Counted from the first letter of the stretch, positions 22,728 to 31,422 are shown. The stretch: 50,020 nucleotides of DNA from UBA2100 sp964399345 (GCA_964399345.1 CAYNQE010000003.1:1-50020), one strand, 5' to 3'. The notes: generated by a model from the letters alone, not told the origin. Program-made: numbers and translations.

Positions 22728-23981
22728 TTATGCTCTTGCTGGAACGAAAGTAAGTGCTTTACCTTTCTCCTTTGCGCGTCCAGTTCTACCAATACGGTGA
22801 ACATAGTCTTCAAAGGTGTTTGGTAGGTCGTAGTTAATTACGTGTGATACGTTGTCAACGTGAATACCGCGAGCTGCAACATCAGTTGCAACCAGCACTC
22901 TTGCGTTTCCACTCTTAAACTTTGCAAGGGAACGTTGTCTTTGTGAGTGACTTTTGTTTCCGTGAAGAGATTCTGATTTAATTCCATTTTGCTCAAGTTG
23001 CTCTGCTAGTCTTTTAACACTGTGCTTCATTGCACCAAAGATTATAATTCTCCTAAACTCTGGCCTCTGCAGCATTTCAAGAAGTGTTTCGAACTTAGTG
23101 TCTTCTTTAAAGGGAACAACATCTTGTTCAATACTGTTTGTAATATCTTTCTTCTTTACAGAAATTGATACAGGGTTCTTTAAGAATTCATGAATTAAGG
23201 TTTTTGACTTATCATCCATTGTCGCTGAAAAGAAGTGAGTTTCTCGCTCCTTTGGAGTAGCTCCAACGATTTTCTTTATATCTCCAATGAATCCCATATC
23301 AAGCATTCGATCAGCCTCATCTAGAATTACAGTAGTAACATACTGTGCTTTGAAATCTTTACGGTTAATTAGGTCTAATACTCTTCCTGGAGTACCAATA
23401 ACAAAGTGGTTAGTTCTTCGTAGTGCCTTAATTTGTGGGTGAATATTTACCCCACCAACACATGTTACTGAGAATAGTCTAAATCCACGTGAAAGTTTCT
23501 TGAATTCATTTTCAATTTGGATAGCTAGTTCTCGAGTAGGGGTAAGGATAAGAGTTTGTCGGTTGTTGTCCTTTAGAGTTTTCTCAATTAATGGAAGTAG
23601 AAAAGCGGCAGTTTTACCTGTTCCGGTTTCTGCTAATCCAACAACGTCATTATCATTCATTATTTCAGGAATAATTTGATCCTGAATAGGTGAAGGAGTT
23701 GTCATGCCTAGGGATTCAACAGTTTCCGCTAGCTTTGCATTAAAACCAAAGGTTTTGAAGGTATTCTTTGCAACATAAACCTCTTCTTCCTTTGCCTCAA
23801 CTGGATTTGTGTTTATAAATCGAGTTGGATCAAAAGTAGGCATTTTACGAGGCCCTCGACCTCTTCGATTATTTCCACCACGAAAACCTCCCCCTCGGGA
23901 TGATTTTGATCTATTAAATTTTCCTCCTCCGTAGGAAGAGTTAGACGAACGACGCCGTCCTCGTTGGGTACTTGTATTCAT
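22728..23981 (-). CDS. DEAD-box RNA helicase with an N-terminal RG-rich tail
   Basis: 417 residues. Motifs in order: Q-motif (FGFNAKLAETVESLGMTTPSPIQ), AETGTGKTAAF, PTRELAIQ, TPGRVLD, DEADRMLD, FSATMDD, then in the C-lobe ARVLVATDVAARGIHVDNV and HRIGRTGRA. The first ~48 residues are rich in Arg, Gly and Ser (RGGGFRGGNNRRGRGPRK), a likely RNA-binding tail at the N-terminus rather than the C-terminus usual in RhlE or CshA. It probably remodels mRNA or ribosome precursors with RNase J (32620). A structured leader of about 110 nt precedes it. Confidence 0.9.
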   Translation of the reverse strand: MNTSTQRGRRRSSNSSYGGGKFNRSKSSRGGGFRGGNNRRGRGPRKMPTFDPTRFINTNPVEAKEEEVYVAKNTFKTFGFNAKLAETVESLGMTTPSPIQDQIIPEIMNDNDVVGLAETGTGKTAAFLLPLIEKTLKDNNRQTLILTPTRELAIQIENEFKKLSRGFRLFSVTCVGGVNIHPQIKALRRTNHFVIGTPGRVLDLINRKDFKAQYVTTVILDEADRMLDMGFIGDIKKIVGATPKERETHFFSATMDDKSKTLIHEFLKNPVSISVKKKDITNSIEQDVVPFKEDTKFETLLEMLQRPEFRRIIIFGAMKHSVKRLAEQLEQNGIKSESLHGNKSHSQRQRSLAKFKSGNARVLVATDVAARGIHVDNVSHVINYDLPNTFEDYVHRIGRTGRAKEKGKALTFVPARA

Positions 23982-24128
23982 TGTATTTTTCTAAAGAGGG
24001 TATTGATTCCTCTGTGTGGGTAATAAATCAAACGTAGCATTCCGTTTTACAGTCGTTTGTAGCTGCTGAACCCCACACGAGTATCAAAAGCTTGGAGAAA
24101 AGATAACATGTAATTAAATAGTAGTCAA
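23982..24128 (-). promoter_or_regulatory. Promoter and structured leader of the RNA helicase gene
   Basis: On the minus strand TTGACT (24128-24123), 17 nt, TATCTT (24105-24100); predicted start near 24093 and a leader of about 110 nt. The leader can fold: an outer stem CCCACAC (24072-24078) with GTGTGGG (24014-24020), an inner stem CGTTTG (24054-24059) with CAAACG (24029-24034), and a small GAGG/CCTC hairpin near the start codon (23996-24012). This is unusual in a window where most leaders are absent, and suggests post-transcriptional control such as cold response or autoregulation. The remaining 60 nt to the next gene hold its promoter. Confidence 0.55.
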
Positions 24129-24188
24129 TATAGAGGGTTTTCCACTGCCAATAAACAAAACACCGCAGAAACAGTGTATATTTAAGAT

Positions 24189-24581
24189 ATGATAGAACAA
24201 TCTAAAAGAATTTTAATTGTTGAAAGTGAAGAGCCGTTGTTGAGAGCCCTTAAGGATCGGCTATCCAGTATTGGATTTACAGTATTTACAGAAATAGATG
24301 GGGATTCTGGCTTTGCAACAGCAATTCGAGAAAAGCCTGATCTAATTATTCTTGACATTATTATGCCAAAAGAAGGCGGTCTTGAAATGGCGAGACGCTT
24401 AAGGAGTGATGAGTGGGGTGAGAATGTAAAGATTATTCTACTAACTAATGTCGACGGGATTGATAGTGTTCAAGAGGCTATGGAGCTAAATATATATGAA
24501 TATTTTATGAAATCTGATATAAAAATTGAGCAAGTAGTTGAGAGAGTTAAAACTATGACGGGTGTTTCAGATGAAGAATAG
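24189..24581 (+). CDS. Stand-alone response regulator receiver domain
   Basis: 130 residues, one REC domain with no output domain. The phosphoacceptor Asp lies in LIILDIIMP (near residue 55), the switch Thr in ILLTNVDG and the conserved Lys in YFMKSD. The N-terminal acidic pocket is VESEEP, with Glu/Ser in place of the common Asp-Asp, so metal binding may be altered. TATATT at 24177-24182 ends 6 nt before the ATG. It overlaps the next gene by 11 nt. No histidine kinase is in the window. Confidence 0.85.
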   Translation: MIEQSKRILIVESEEPLLRALKDRLSSIGFTVFTEIDGDSGFATAIREKPDLIILDIIMPKEGGLEMARRLRSDEWGENVKIILLTNVDGIDSVQEAMELNIYEYFMKSDIKIEQVVERVKTMTGVSDEE

Positions 24582-25215
24582 TTATATATATTATATTGTA
24601 GGAACCGTTCTGACAGTGCTTGGATTCGTTCTTCTTTCGGAAGTCTCTCAACAACACAATGGGTTTTTAGAAGGCTTTGTGCACCAAGCTGGACTGGTTG
24701 GAATTTTTTCATATATTGGGCTGCTGATTGTGGCTGTTGTTATAGCCCCGATCAGTACGTTTTTCCTAGTTCCGGTTGCAGCAAACAGCTGGGGACCACT
24801 TTTAGCTGCGGTCTATACTGTTTTAGGATGGACGATTGGTTCGATGATCGCTTTTTACCTAGCAAGGAGGTATGGATTGAAATGGGTTGGGAAAATGGAG
24901 AAAGTTAAGAGGATGCGCGAAATTGAAGTAGCAATTCCACGGCGCCACGTTTTCATATTTGTAACCTTGCTTCGGAGCACTATACCTGTAGATATTTTAA
25001 GTTACGCACTGGGTATATTTAGCACGATTGGCTATCGTTCGTTTTTATTCTCAACCATCATCGGGATTACACCGTTTACACTTCTTTTAACTTACGCCTC
25101 AACTTCAACAGCTCAAATTCAAGTTGCCGTGATTTGCTTTGGGGCAGTATTATTTTCCGTTAGTTCATATTATATATATTCTAAGAACAAGATGTATAAT
25201 AAGCTGCATGAATAA
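24571..25215 (+). CDS. VTT (DedA/TVP38-like) membrane protein
   Basis: 214 residues with several membrane helices and the VTT core: FLVPVAANSWGPLLAAVYTVLG, MIAFYLARRYG and later LLRSTIPVDILSYALGIF. DedA/TVP38 proteins are thought to act in lipid flipping or proton-dependent membrane homeostasis; substrate unknown here. I start at ATG 24571, inside the end of the receiver gene; a GTG at 24562 would add three residues. It overlaps the next gene by 8 nt. Confidence 0.8.
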   Translation: MKNSYIYYIVGTVLTVLGFVLLSEVSQQHNGFLEGFVHQAGLVGIFSYIGLLIVAVVIAPISTFFLVPVAANSWGPLLAAVYTVLGWTIGSMIAFYLARRYGLKWVGKMEKVKRMREIEVAIPRRHVFIFVTLLRSTIPVDILSYALGIFSTIGYRSFLFSTIIGITPFTLLLTYASTSTAQIQVAVICFGAVLFSVSSYYIYSKNKMYNKLHE

Positions 25216-25624
25216 ATTTTTAATTATAGGAGCCGTAGGGTTAGTATTAATAGTAGGAGGTTCAATGTGGTCAAAGAGTGTTAAAGAGTCTGACCCGAAC
25301 GTAATATCAACCAAAGGGATTCATTGGCATCCAGAGATAGAAATTTATGTTAAAGGTGAACAAATAGAGATACCTAATAACACCGGGCTAATGGGAGGAC
25401 ACAATCCAATACATACTCACGAAGATCTCCCAACAATACACCTCGAGTTTGATAGGTCAGTTACTTATGACGAGACTACATTGAACATGTTTTTTAACGC
25501 CTGGGGCAAAGACATTAACGAATTTGGAGACAACTTAGTAATGACAGTAAATGGAGAGGAAAACACAGAACTGGGAGAGTACCTTATGAAAGACAAGGAT
25601 GAAATAGTACTTAGGTATGAGTAA
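25208..25624 (+). CDS. Membrane-anchored His-rich extracytoplasmic protein
   Basis: 138 residues. An N-terminal transmembrane anchor (FLIIGAVGLVLIVGGSMW) is followed by a soluble domain carrying IHWHPEIEIYVKGE, GGHNPIHTHEDLPTIHLEF and a C-terminal NGEENTELGEYLMKDKDEI. The HWH and HTH clusters suggest metal binding, perhaps in a cupredoxin- or ubiquitin-like fold; this is inference. I do not know a named family. It overlaps the VTT gene by 8 nt and lies 2 nt before the next gene. Confidence 0.65.
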   Translation: MNKFLIIGAVGLVLIVGGSMWSKSVKESDPNVISTKGIHWHPEIEIYVKGEQIEIPNNTGLMGGHNPIHTHEDLPTIHLEFDRSVTYDETTLNMFFNAWGKDINEFGDNLVMTVNGEENTELGEYLMKDKDEIVLRYE

Positions 25625-25626
25625 TT

Positions 25627-26079
25627 ATGTGGATTTTCTCCTTTCTTACGGCATTACTTTTTTCAATTACATACATAGCTATATTTAAGTTTATTACTAC
25701 TGAAAAGATTAATCTTAAGTATCTCTTTCTAGTAGCAGTACTTAGTTTCTCCTTTTCTACGATAAGTATATTCTTTACCGAATTAGAATTTGGAAATAGG
25801 ATACAGCACGCTGTTGGAGGAGGATTCTTAGTGGTTCTTATGCTTTTCCTTGTTGTTAGAAATGCAAAACTCGACATTACTAAAGTACAGTTTTTCCTTT
25901 TTGGAGTAATGCTAGCAACTACTCTTGGTGTTTTTTACGAACTTTTAGAAATGTTAGGTGAATTCTCCACAAATATAGTTTTTCAAACTGGGATATACGA
26001 CACTTGGCTTGATTTATTAAGTAATACTGCTGGAGCATTTATAGGAGGCGCTGTACTCTCACTATTTCTTAAAAAGTAA
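25627..26079 (+). CDS. Integral membrane protein, DUF2238/VanZ-like pattern
   Basis: 150 residues with about four to five helices. The segments NRIQHAVGGGF, FYELLEMLGE and YDTWLDLLSNTAGAFIGG, with His, Glu and Asp in membrane-facing positions, resemble DUF2238 (YjdF) or VanZ-like proteins. The match is by eye and tentative. It is 2 nt after the His-rich protein gene and 18 nt before the next, so it belongs to the same operon. Confidence 0.6.
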   Translation: MWIFSFLTALLFSITYIAIFKFITTEKINLKYLFLVAVLSFSFSTISIFFTELEFGNRIQHAVGGGFLVVLMLFLVVRNAKLDITKVQFFLFGVMLATTLGVFYELLEMLGEFSTNIVFQTGIYDTWLDLLSNTAGAFIGGAVLSLFLKK

Positions 26080-26097
26080 TATATACTGAAAGTACGT

Positions 26098-26967
26098 ATG
26101 AAAAAACTACTTTTAATTGTAATTGCCATTGCACTACTGGGGGCAACTGCGTATTTCTATGGAAATGAGGAGGAAGTGGATGTAGTAGTTGATATAGATA
26201 GAACAAAATTAGTAGGAACTTGGCAAAGTACAGACGATCCGTTGTCTAAGGTTGTTTTTAACACGGATGGATCTCAACAAGATGTTTATGATAATAAAGT
26301 TTTAGGTAGTGGGTCTTGGTCTTTCTATGAGCAGGAAAGTGATGTATTTCTGCGAACTGTTATAAATGAAGAAACATACGAATACGCTATTCTGGAAATT
26401 AGCGAAGAAAATCTAACGCTAAGTTATTTATCCCGCGGAAATATTCTTAATTACAAAAGAGTGGTTAATAGTACTGAAGGATTTTCTCAATACATAAGTT
26501 TGGAAAATGGTTTTGCAATAAAGCACCCAAGTGATTGGGAGGTTCAAGAAGCACTAAAGCCGCAGGAGACGAAGGCTTTCCATGAGGTGTATGTTTCGAA
26601 AAATGATGGGCTAGGTGTTGTTGTAAGAATGTTTGAAAACCCCGAAGAACTTAGTGTTAAGGAGTGGTGGGGTGCGTGGCTTGCTGAAGAAGATTTAAAA
26701 AAGGAAGATTGTAATATAGAAGAATCTCCGTGCCTTTTCTTGAGGGATTTAATTGAAGGGGAGAAGGATACAAAGCTAGATGAAAAAGAGGCTTTGGAAA
26801 TAACATTATTTAGGTTTGATCACCAAGAGGTTTGCACCTATGCTGACTCAGTAGATTATATTTATGGGGTTTGTGCAACTGGTACTAATCCTAACGATGA
26901 AAGTGAATTTGAAAACCGTATGATAACTAAATCAATGACGGAGTCGTTTGAGCTTGTTCATGAGTAG
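26098..26967 (+). CDS. Membrane-anchored protein with lipocalin-like and PsbP-like parts
   Basis: 289 residues. An N-terminal anchor (MKKLLLIVIAIALLGATAYF) without a lipobox Cys, then a domain starting LVGTWQSTDDPLSKVVFNTDG that resembles lipocalin-like fold repeats (about 38-120), then a second domain starting FAIKHPSDWEVQE (about 138-285) with a PsbP-like pattern and four cysteines near the end. Function unknown. TATACT at 26082-26087 lies 10 nt before the ATG. The last 41 nt overlap the convergent ZIP gene. Confidence 0.65.
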   Translation: MKKLLLIVIAIALLGATAYFYGNEEEVDVVVDIDRTKLVGTWQSTDDPLSKVVFNTDGSQQDVYDNKVLGSGSWSFYEQESDVFLRTVINEETYEYAILEISEENLTLSYLSRGNILNYKRVVNSTEGFSQYISLENGFAIKHPSDWEVQEALKPQETKAFHEVYVSKNDGLGVVVRMFENPEELSVKEWWGAWLAEEDLKKEDCNIEESPCLFLRDLIEGEKDTKLDEKEALEITLFRFDHQEVCTYADSVDYIYGVCATGTNPNDESEFENRMITKSMTESFELVHE

Positions 26968-27724
26968 AGTCCTCGTGATGAGGTAGTAGTGCTCCAACAC
27001 TAAACATAACAATGAGTCCTAGAACACCTGCAATAAGGTGTTTTTTTGCGTCTCTTTTACGCACTATGTCGCGCATAGTACTTGGTAGAAGGTCACGAAA
27101 CACAACGTACATAAACGCACCTGCCGCAAAAGCAGTTAGTGCGGCTATCGCTGTGTCTGAAACGGCAATATAAAAACCTAAGTACACACCAATTAAAATA
27201 GTTGATGAAACTAGGAAGTTTAGAATAAGTGCTTTAGTTGTTGAGTAACCCGCTTCTTTCATAATAAAAAATTCAGAAATTTCTTGCACTATCTCATGTA
27301 GGAAGATAGCAAGAGTAGTAGCTATTCCCACTCTTACATCAATTAAAAAGGCAGGAACAAGCAGGAGTCCATCAACAATGTTGTGCAAGGCGTCTCCAAG
27401 AAGAACCTTTTTGGCGTCGAGATGGTCGTGCGAGTGCCCATGGTCTGTTCCGTGGTGGTGGTGAGTCGTAGACATTATTCTACCTACAATTTCTAAGAAT
27501 AACGCTCCTGCAATTGCAGTAGTTAAAATTAGTAGAAATCTTCCTCCCAATTCTATTGATTCAGTGAATAGTCCGTAAGAGACTATTATAAAAACTCCTG
27601 CAGAAAATGTTACTAAATATCTGGAGTTTCTCATTACTAAACTATCTGCACTTTTCCATACAAAAATTGCCCCGGAAAGGGAGGCTAGCATAATTATAAG
27701 GGCTGCGATAAGTGCGCTGGACAT
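26927..27724 (-). CDS. ZIP-family metal transporter
   Basis: 265 residues with eight predicted helices. A His-rich loop (THHHHGTDHGHSHDH) lies between helices III and IV, followed by the ZIP hallmark ALHNIVDGLLLV in helix IV and FLHEIVQEISEFFI in helix V, which hold the metal-binding His, Asn, Asp and Glu. Zn(II) or Fe(II) import is the family role. A -10 TATAAT (27737-27732, minus strand) ends 7 nt before the ATG. It overlaps the convergent lipocalin-like gene by 41 nt. Confidence 0.87.
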   Translation of the reverse strand: MSSALIAALIIMLASLSGAIFVWKSADSLVMRNSRYLVTFSAGVFIIVSYGLFTESIELGGRFLLILTTAIAGALFLEIVGRIMSTTHHHHGTDHGHSHDHLDAKKVLLGDALHNIVDGLLLVPAFLIDVRVGIATTLAIFLHEIVQEISEFFIMKEAGYSTTKALILNFLVSSTILIGVYLGFYIAVSDTAIAALTAFAAGAFMYVVFRDLLPSTMRDIVRKRDAKKHLIAGVLGLIVMFSVGALLPHHEDSTHEQAQTTPSLI

Positions 27725-27786
27725 AGGGGCTATTATACACTAAATATACCTTTAAATTCGCTCATAATACTTTATACTTATTGTAT

Positions 27787-28533
27787 ATGTCACTAATTTC
27801 AAGATTCCAAGCAATAGACGAGAAGGAAAAAACTAAAGCAGTTAGAAAACTAATAGAAAGCTCTACTCCCGATTTTGATTATTTCTTCATGCTCGTTCTT
27901 TCAGTTCTAATGGCAACATTTGGACTTTTGGCTGGAAGTGAATCGATAGTAATTGGTGCGATGCTACTAGCCCCCTTGCTTGCCCCAATTATGGGGCTTG
28001 CACTGGGTACTTCGATGTCTCACCACCCACTTATTCTAAGGTCACTTTCAACTATTGGTTACTCTGTTGCCTTTGCAGTAGGTGCTGCGGTACTGGGAGC
28101 ATTTCTCTTTTCCGTTAGCGATTTAAGTGTTGGAGTAAATGAAGTAATTCTCTCACGAACAGAGCCGTCATTACTCTTTTTCATTGTTGCAGTAATCTCA
28201 GGACTTGCTGTCTCATATACTACAGTTCGACCTAATCTTTCATCAACACTACCAGGAGTTGCCGTTGCTGTTGCCCTTATCCCACCACTTGCTGTATTCG
28301 GGGTTGGAGTAGCTATGCTTGAGCCTAGTATTATTGCAGGTTCTGCTGTTATGTTTATCATAAATGTCGTGGGAATGGTTTTTGCTGGAATGGTAACGTT
28401 CTCGTTAATGGATGTTCACCACAAGAAATTTATCGCTGAAACTGCAATTAAAAAAGAGGACAAAAGAGTTGAGGAGGAGATTGAAAAGGTAAAGCAAATA
28501 GAAGAAGATACAGCAAATGGTAAACTGTCCTAG
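27787..28533 (+). CDS. DUF389 family membrane protein
   Basis: 248 residues, five to six helices. DUF389 hallmarks: GSESIVIGAMLLAPLLAPIMGLALG, then SRTEPSLLFFIVAVISGLA and LPGVAVAVALIPPLAVFGVG. A charged coiled C-terminus of about 35 residues follows. Function is unknown; many DUF389 proteins are predicted transporters. I prefer the ATG at 27787 to an in-frame TTG at 27781; TATACT at 27773-27778 lies 8 nt before it. The stop overlaps dinB by 1 nt. Confidence 0.8.
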   Translation: MSLISRFQAIDEKEKTKAVRKLIESSTPDFDYFFMLVLSVLMATFGLLAGSESIVIGAMLLAPLLAPIMGLALGTSMSHHPLILRSLSTIGYSVAFAVGAAVLGAFLFSVSDLSVGVNEVILSRTEPSLLFFIVAVISGLAVSYTTVRPNLSSTLPGVAVAVALIPPLAVFGVGVAMLEPSIIAGSAVMFIINVVGMVFAGMVTFSLMDVHHKKFIAETAIKKEDKRVEEEIEKVKQIEEDTANGKLS

Positions 28534-29588
28534 TGGACCAAATCATAGGACATATAGACATGGACGCATTCTTTGCATCCGTTGAGGAAAGAGATAAACC
28601 ATATCTGAAGGGCTCTCCCGTGATAATTGGATCAGACCCAGAACAAGGTAAGGGTAGAGGAGTTGTCTCAACCGCCAACTACAAGGCAAGAGAATTAGGA
28701 ATTGGCTCAGCGTTACCGATAAGTAAGGCATGGAACTTATGCAAAGGCCACAGGTGTATCTTCATCACTCCTTCTTCAAGACGTTATGGAAAAGCATCAG
28801 ACGAAGTATTCAGTGTTGTAAAAAAGTATGTTGATGTTATCTCACAAACAAGCGTTGATGAGGCCTCATTAGATTTAAGTTTTTGTAAGAATTTTAAGGA
28901 AGCTGAGAAATTAGGGAAAAAGCTAAAAAAGGAAATCAAAAAAGAAACGGGATTAACTTGTTCAATTGGCATTGGGCCAAATAGGATGACCGCAAAAATT
29001 GCCTCTGATTATGATAAGCCTGATGGACTAACGGTTGTGACTGATTCAGAAAAGTTTCTCTCCCCACTTTCAATTAGAAGTATTCCAGGCGTTGGTAAAG
29101 TAGCACAACAGGAATTGCTTAGGTTGGGAATTAAAACAGTAGCGGACGCCCAAAAGTATTCTTGGGAAGAACTACAAGGAAAACTTGGCAAGCACGGTTT
29201 TTCTTTATGGGAGAAGGTTCACGGAATAGATTATAGAAAAGTAGAAAAGGAAAAAGCTAAAAGTAAATCAATCGGCAAGCACTACACATTTGATATTGAT
29301 ACACACGATCTAAAGGAAGTAACACTTGTTGTTAAGGGGCAGATTAAAACAATTCTTGAACAAGTTAAGAAACAGGGTTTTAAAGAGTTTCGTACAGTTG
29401 TTCTAACTGTTCGTTTTGAAGACTTCGTTACCAGAACTCGATCCCTTACCTTAGAGAACTCGATTTCTTCTGCAAAGCAGTTAGAGCTTAAGGTAATAAA
29501 GCTCCTTTTTCCGTTTTTTGAAAAAGCTGAAAATCCAAAAGGGTTAGCAATTAGATTGATTGGAGTGCGTGTTGAAAAGTTGATATAA
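28533..29588 (+). CDS. dinB: DNA polymerase IV (Y family)
   Basis: Error-prone translesion polymerase. 351 residues: palm motif IGHIDMDAFFASVEE (catalytic Asp), VVSTANYKAREL, SVDEASLDLS with the Asp-Glu pair, the helix-hairpin-helix SIPGVGKVAQQEL and the little-finger domain to the end. Start is a GTG at 28533, overlapping the DUF389 stop by 1 nt; it places the first strand correctly. No LexA-like box is evident. The standard C-terminal beta-clamp peptide is not obvious. Confidence 0.9.
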   Translation: MDQIIGHIDMDAFFASVEERDKPYLKGSPVIIGSDPEQGKGRGVVSTANYKARELGIGSALPISKAWNLCKGHRCIFITPSSRRYGKASDEVFSVVKKYVDVISQTSVDEASLDLSFCKNFKEAEKLGKKLKKEIKKETGLTCSIGIGPNRMTAKIASDYDKPDGLTVVTDSEKFLSPLSIRSIPGVGKVAQQELLRLGIKTVADAQKYSWEELQGKLGKHGFSLWEKVHGIDYRKVEKEKAKSKSIGKHYTFDIDTHDLKEVTLVVKGQIKTILEQVKKQGFKEFRTVVLTVRFEDFVTRTRSLTLENSISSAKQLELKVIKLLFPFFEKAENPKGLAIRLIGVRVEKLI

Positions 29589-29595
29589 TTAAATT

Positions 29596-30099
29596 ATGGA
29601 CGTATTCCAAATATTAATAATAATTCATTTGGTAGGAACGGCTCTGGGTGTAGGAGGTGCTACTTTTGCTGAGATAAATGTTTTAAAAGCACTTAAAGAT
29701 GGTATAATCTCGCCTGACGAATCGAATTTAATGCACGGAGTTTACACGACTATGCGCGTAGGTTTAGTTATTGCGGTTCTTTCAGGACTTGGCTTTTTGG
29801 TCTACTACCAACTAAACGGCATGGAAGAATTACTATACCAGGCCAAATTATGGGCAAAGATGACCATTATAGGATTCTTGGTGCTAAATGCGGTGCTACT
29901 ACACAAAAAGAAGATTTCTCTACTGTGGGGGAGTGCAATTTCATTCACCGCTTGGTATGCAGCTTTAATTATCGGCTCCTTAGGAAAAATTTCATATTCA
30001 TATTTTGAGATTCTAGGCTTCTATGCTGTTTTTGTTGTTGTAGCTGCCGGAGCAATACATCTTTTACATAAGAAACTCATTCCGAGGAAAAATGGATAG
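29596..30099 (+). CDS. Integral membrane protein of unknown function
   Basis: 167 residues with about five helices. It opens MDVFQILIIIHLVGTALGVGGATFAEI, a His plus Gly-rich first helix reminiscent of CopD/DUF2214-like membrane proteins, and later has two further His in helical contexts. The similarity is loose. TATAAT at 29584-29589 ends exactly 6 nt before the ATG, predicting a leaderless mRNA. It overlaps nth by 8 nt, so the unit is this gene, nth and the HAD gene. Confidence 0.65.
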   Translation: MDVFQILIIIHLVGTALGVGGATFAEINVLKALKDGIISPDESNLMHGVYTTMRVGLVIAVLSGLGFLVYYQLNGMEELLYQAKLWAKMTIIGFLVLNAVLLHKKKISLLWGSAISFTAWYAALIIGSLGKISYSYFEILGFYAVFVVVAAGAIHLLHKKLIPRKNG

Positions 30100-30742
30100 A
30101 AAAAGTAGAGCAATAAAGTTAGTTGCAAAATTAAAGAAACTTTATCCAAAGCCAAAAACAGAACTAACATATAAAACTAACTTTCAGCTTCTAGTTGCGG
30201 TCATGCTAAGTGCCCAATGTACGGACAAAAAGGTTAATGAATGTACTGACAATCTGTTCAAAAAATACAAAACCGCTAAGGATTTTCTTAAAATCAAGGA
30301 AAAAGAAATAGCGTCAATTCCTTTTTTCAGAAACAAGGCAAAGAATATTGCAAGAGCAGCTAAGGTTGTGGAAAGAGATTTTAAGGGGAGAATACCAAAG
30401 ACTATTGAAGAGTTAATAACACTCCCTGGAGTTGCGTATAAGACGGCAAACGTTGTTTTAGGTGGAGTACACGGGATATGGGATGGAATAGCCACAGACA
30501 CGCATGTGAGGCGATTTGCGCTACGTTTTGACCTTACAAACAACAATGATTTAACTAAAATATCAAAAGATCTTGAAGAACTGATACCCAAGAAGGATTG
30601 GAGATATGTGAACAATGGATTTGTACTATACGGTAGATATGTATGTCCTGCGCGCAAACATGATTGTGCTGAACATCCTCTTACAAAGATTTGGCCCAAG
30701 GCTAATGAGATTTGGGTAAAGGCTGGTATTATTAGTAAATGA
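30092..30742 (+). CDS. nth: Endonuclease III with an incomplete iron-sulfur motif
   Basis: Base-excision DNA glycosylase/AP lyase for oxidised pyrimidines. 216 residues: MLSAQCTDKKVN, the helix-hairpin-helix LPGVAYKTANVVLGG with the catalytic Lys, and DTHVRRFALR with the catalytic Asp. The C-terminal cluster motif keeps the spacing of Cys-x6-Cys-x2-Cys-x5-Cys but has only Cys185 and Cys192; the other two positions are His195 and Trp201. A normal [4Fe-4S] cluster is therefore unlikely. It overlaps its neighbours by 8 nt and 4 nt. Confidence 0.92.
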   Translation: MDRKSRAIKLVAKLKKLYPKPKTELTYKTNFQLLVAVMLSAQCTDKKVNECTDNLFKKYKTAKDFLKIKEKEIASIPFFRNKAKNIARAAKVVERDFKGRIPKTIEELITLPGVAYKTANVVLGGVHGIWDGIATDTHVRRFALRFDLTNNNDLTKISKDLEELIPKKDWRYVNNGFVLYGRYVCPARKHDCAEHPLTKIWPKANEIWVKAGIISK

Positions 30743-31422
30743 AAAAGGTAGCAATTTTTGATGTGGATGGAACAATTTTTCGATCAAGTTTGTTGATCGA
30801 AATTGTTGAAGAAATGGTGGCAAGGGGTATCCTGCCTAAAGAGGCAACTAAAATATATAAATCAAAGCACAAGAAATGGCTCGATCGAGAAGGGGGCTAT
30901 GATGAGTATATTGATGCAATGGTGGAAACCTTTTATAAGTACAACAAGGGTATTCACTACTCAGACTTTGCTGAGATTTCTAAAAACATTGTTAAGACAA
31001 AAGGAAAGCAAACATATCGATACACTCGTAAGTTGGTTAAAGATTTAAAGAAAAAGGGATACTATCTTTTGGCAGTATCTCATTCACCGAAAACTATTCT
31101 CGATCAGCTTTGTCCAACTTTGGGTTTTGATAAGACATACGGAATGATTTATGAAATTGGCCCAGAGGACAGATTGACCGGAGAAATTACAGATAAACAT
31201 TTAATCTTAAATAAAGCATACATTGTTAAAAGAGCAGTAGAAAAAGAAGGACTTACCTTTAAGGATTCAGTTGGAGTAGGAGATACAGAAAGCGACATTT
31301 CTTTTTTAGAATTAGTTGATAATCCAATTTGTTTTAATCCAAATAAAAACCTCTACAGGCATGCAAAGGTAAACGATTGGAAAGTTGTAGTTGAGAGAAA
31401 GGACGTAGTATACGAGTTATAG
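30739..31422 (+). CDS. HAD-family phosphatase (SerB-like)
   Basis: 227 residues. Motif I is FDVDGTIF (nucleophile and acid Asp), motif II is LLAVSHSPKT, motif III Lys falls in the NKAYIVKRAV region, and motif IV is VGVGDTESDISFLE. The helical cap (about residues 20-85) places it with the HAD-IB phosphoserine-phosphatase-like group; substrate unknown. It overlaps nth by 4 nt and the convergent MFS gene by 6 nt. Confidence 0.83.
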   Translation: MKKVAIFDVDGTIFRSSLLIEIVEEMVARGILPKEATKIYKSKHKKWLDREGGYDEYIDAMVETFYKYNKGIHYSDFAEISKNIVKTKGKQTYRYTRKLVKDLKKKGYYLLAVSHSPKTILDQLCPTLGFDKTYGMIYEIGPEDRLTGEITDKHLILNKAYIVKRAVEKEGLTFKDSVGVGDTESDISFLELVDNPICFNPNKNLYRHAKVNDWKVVVERKDVVYEL

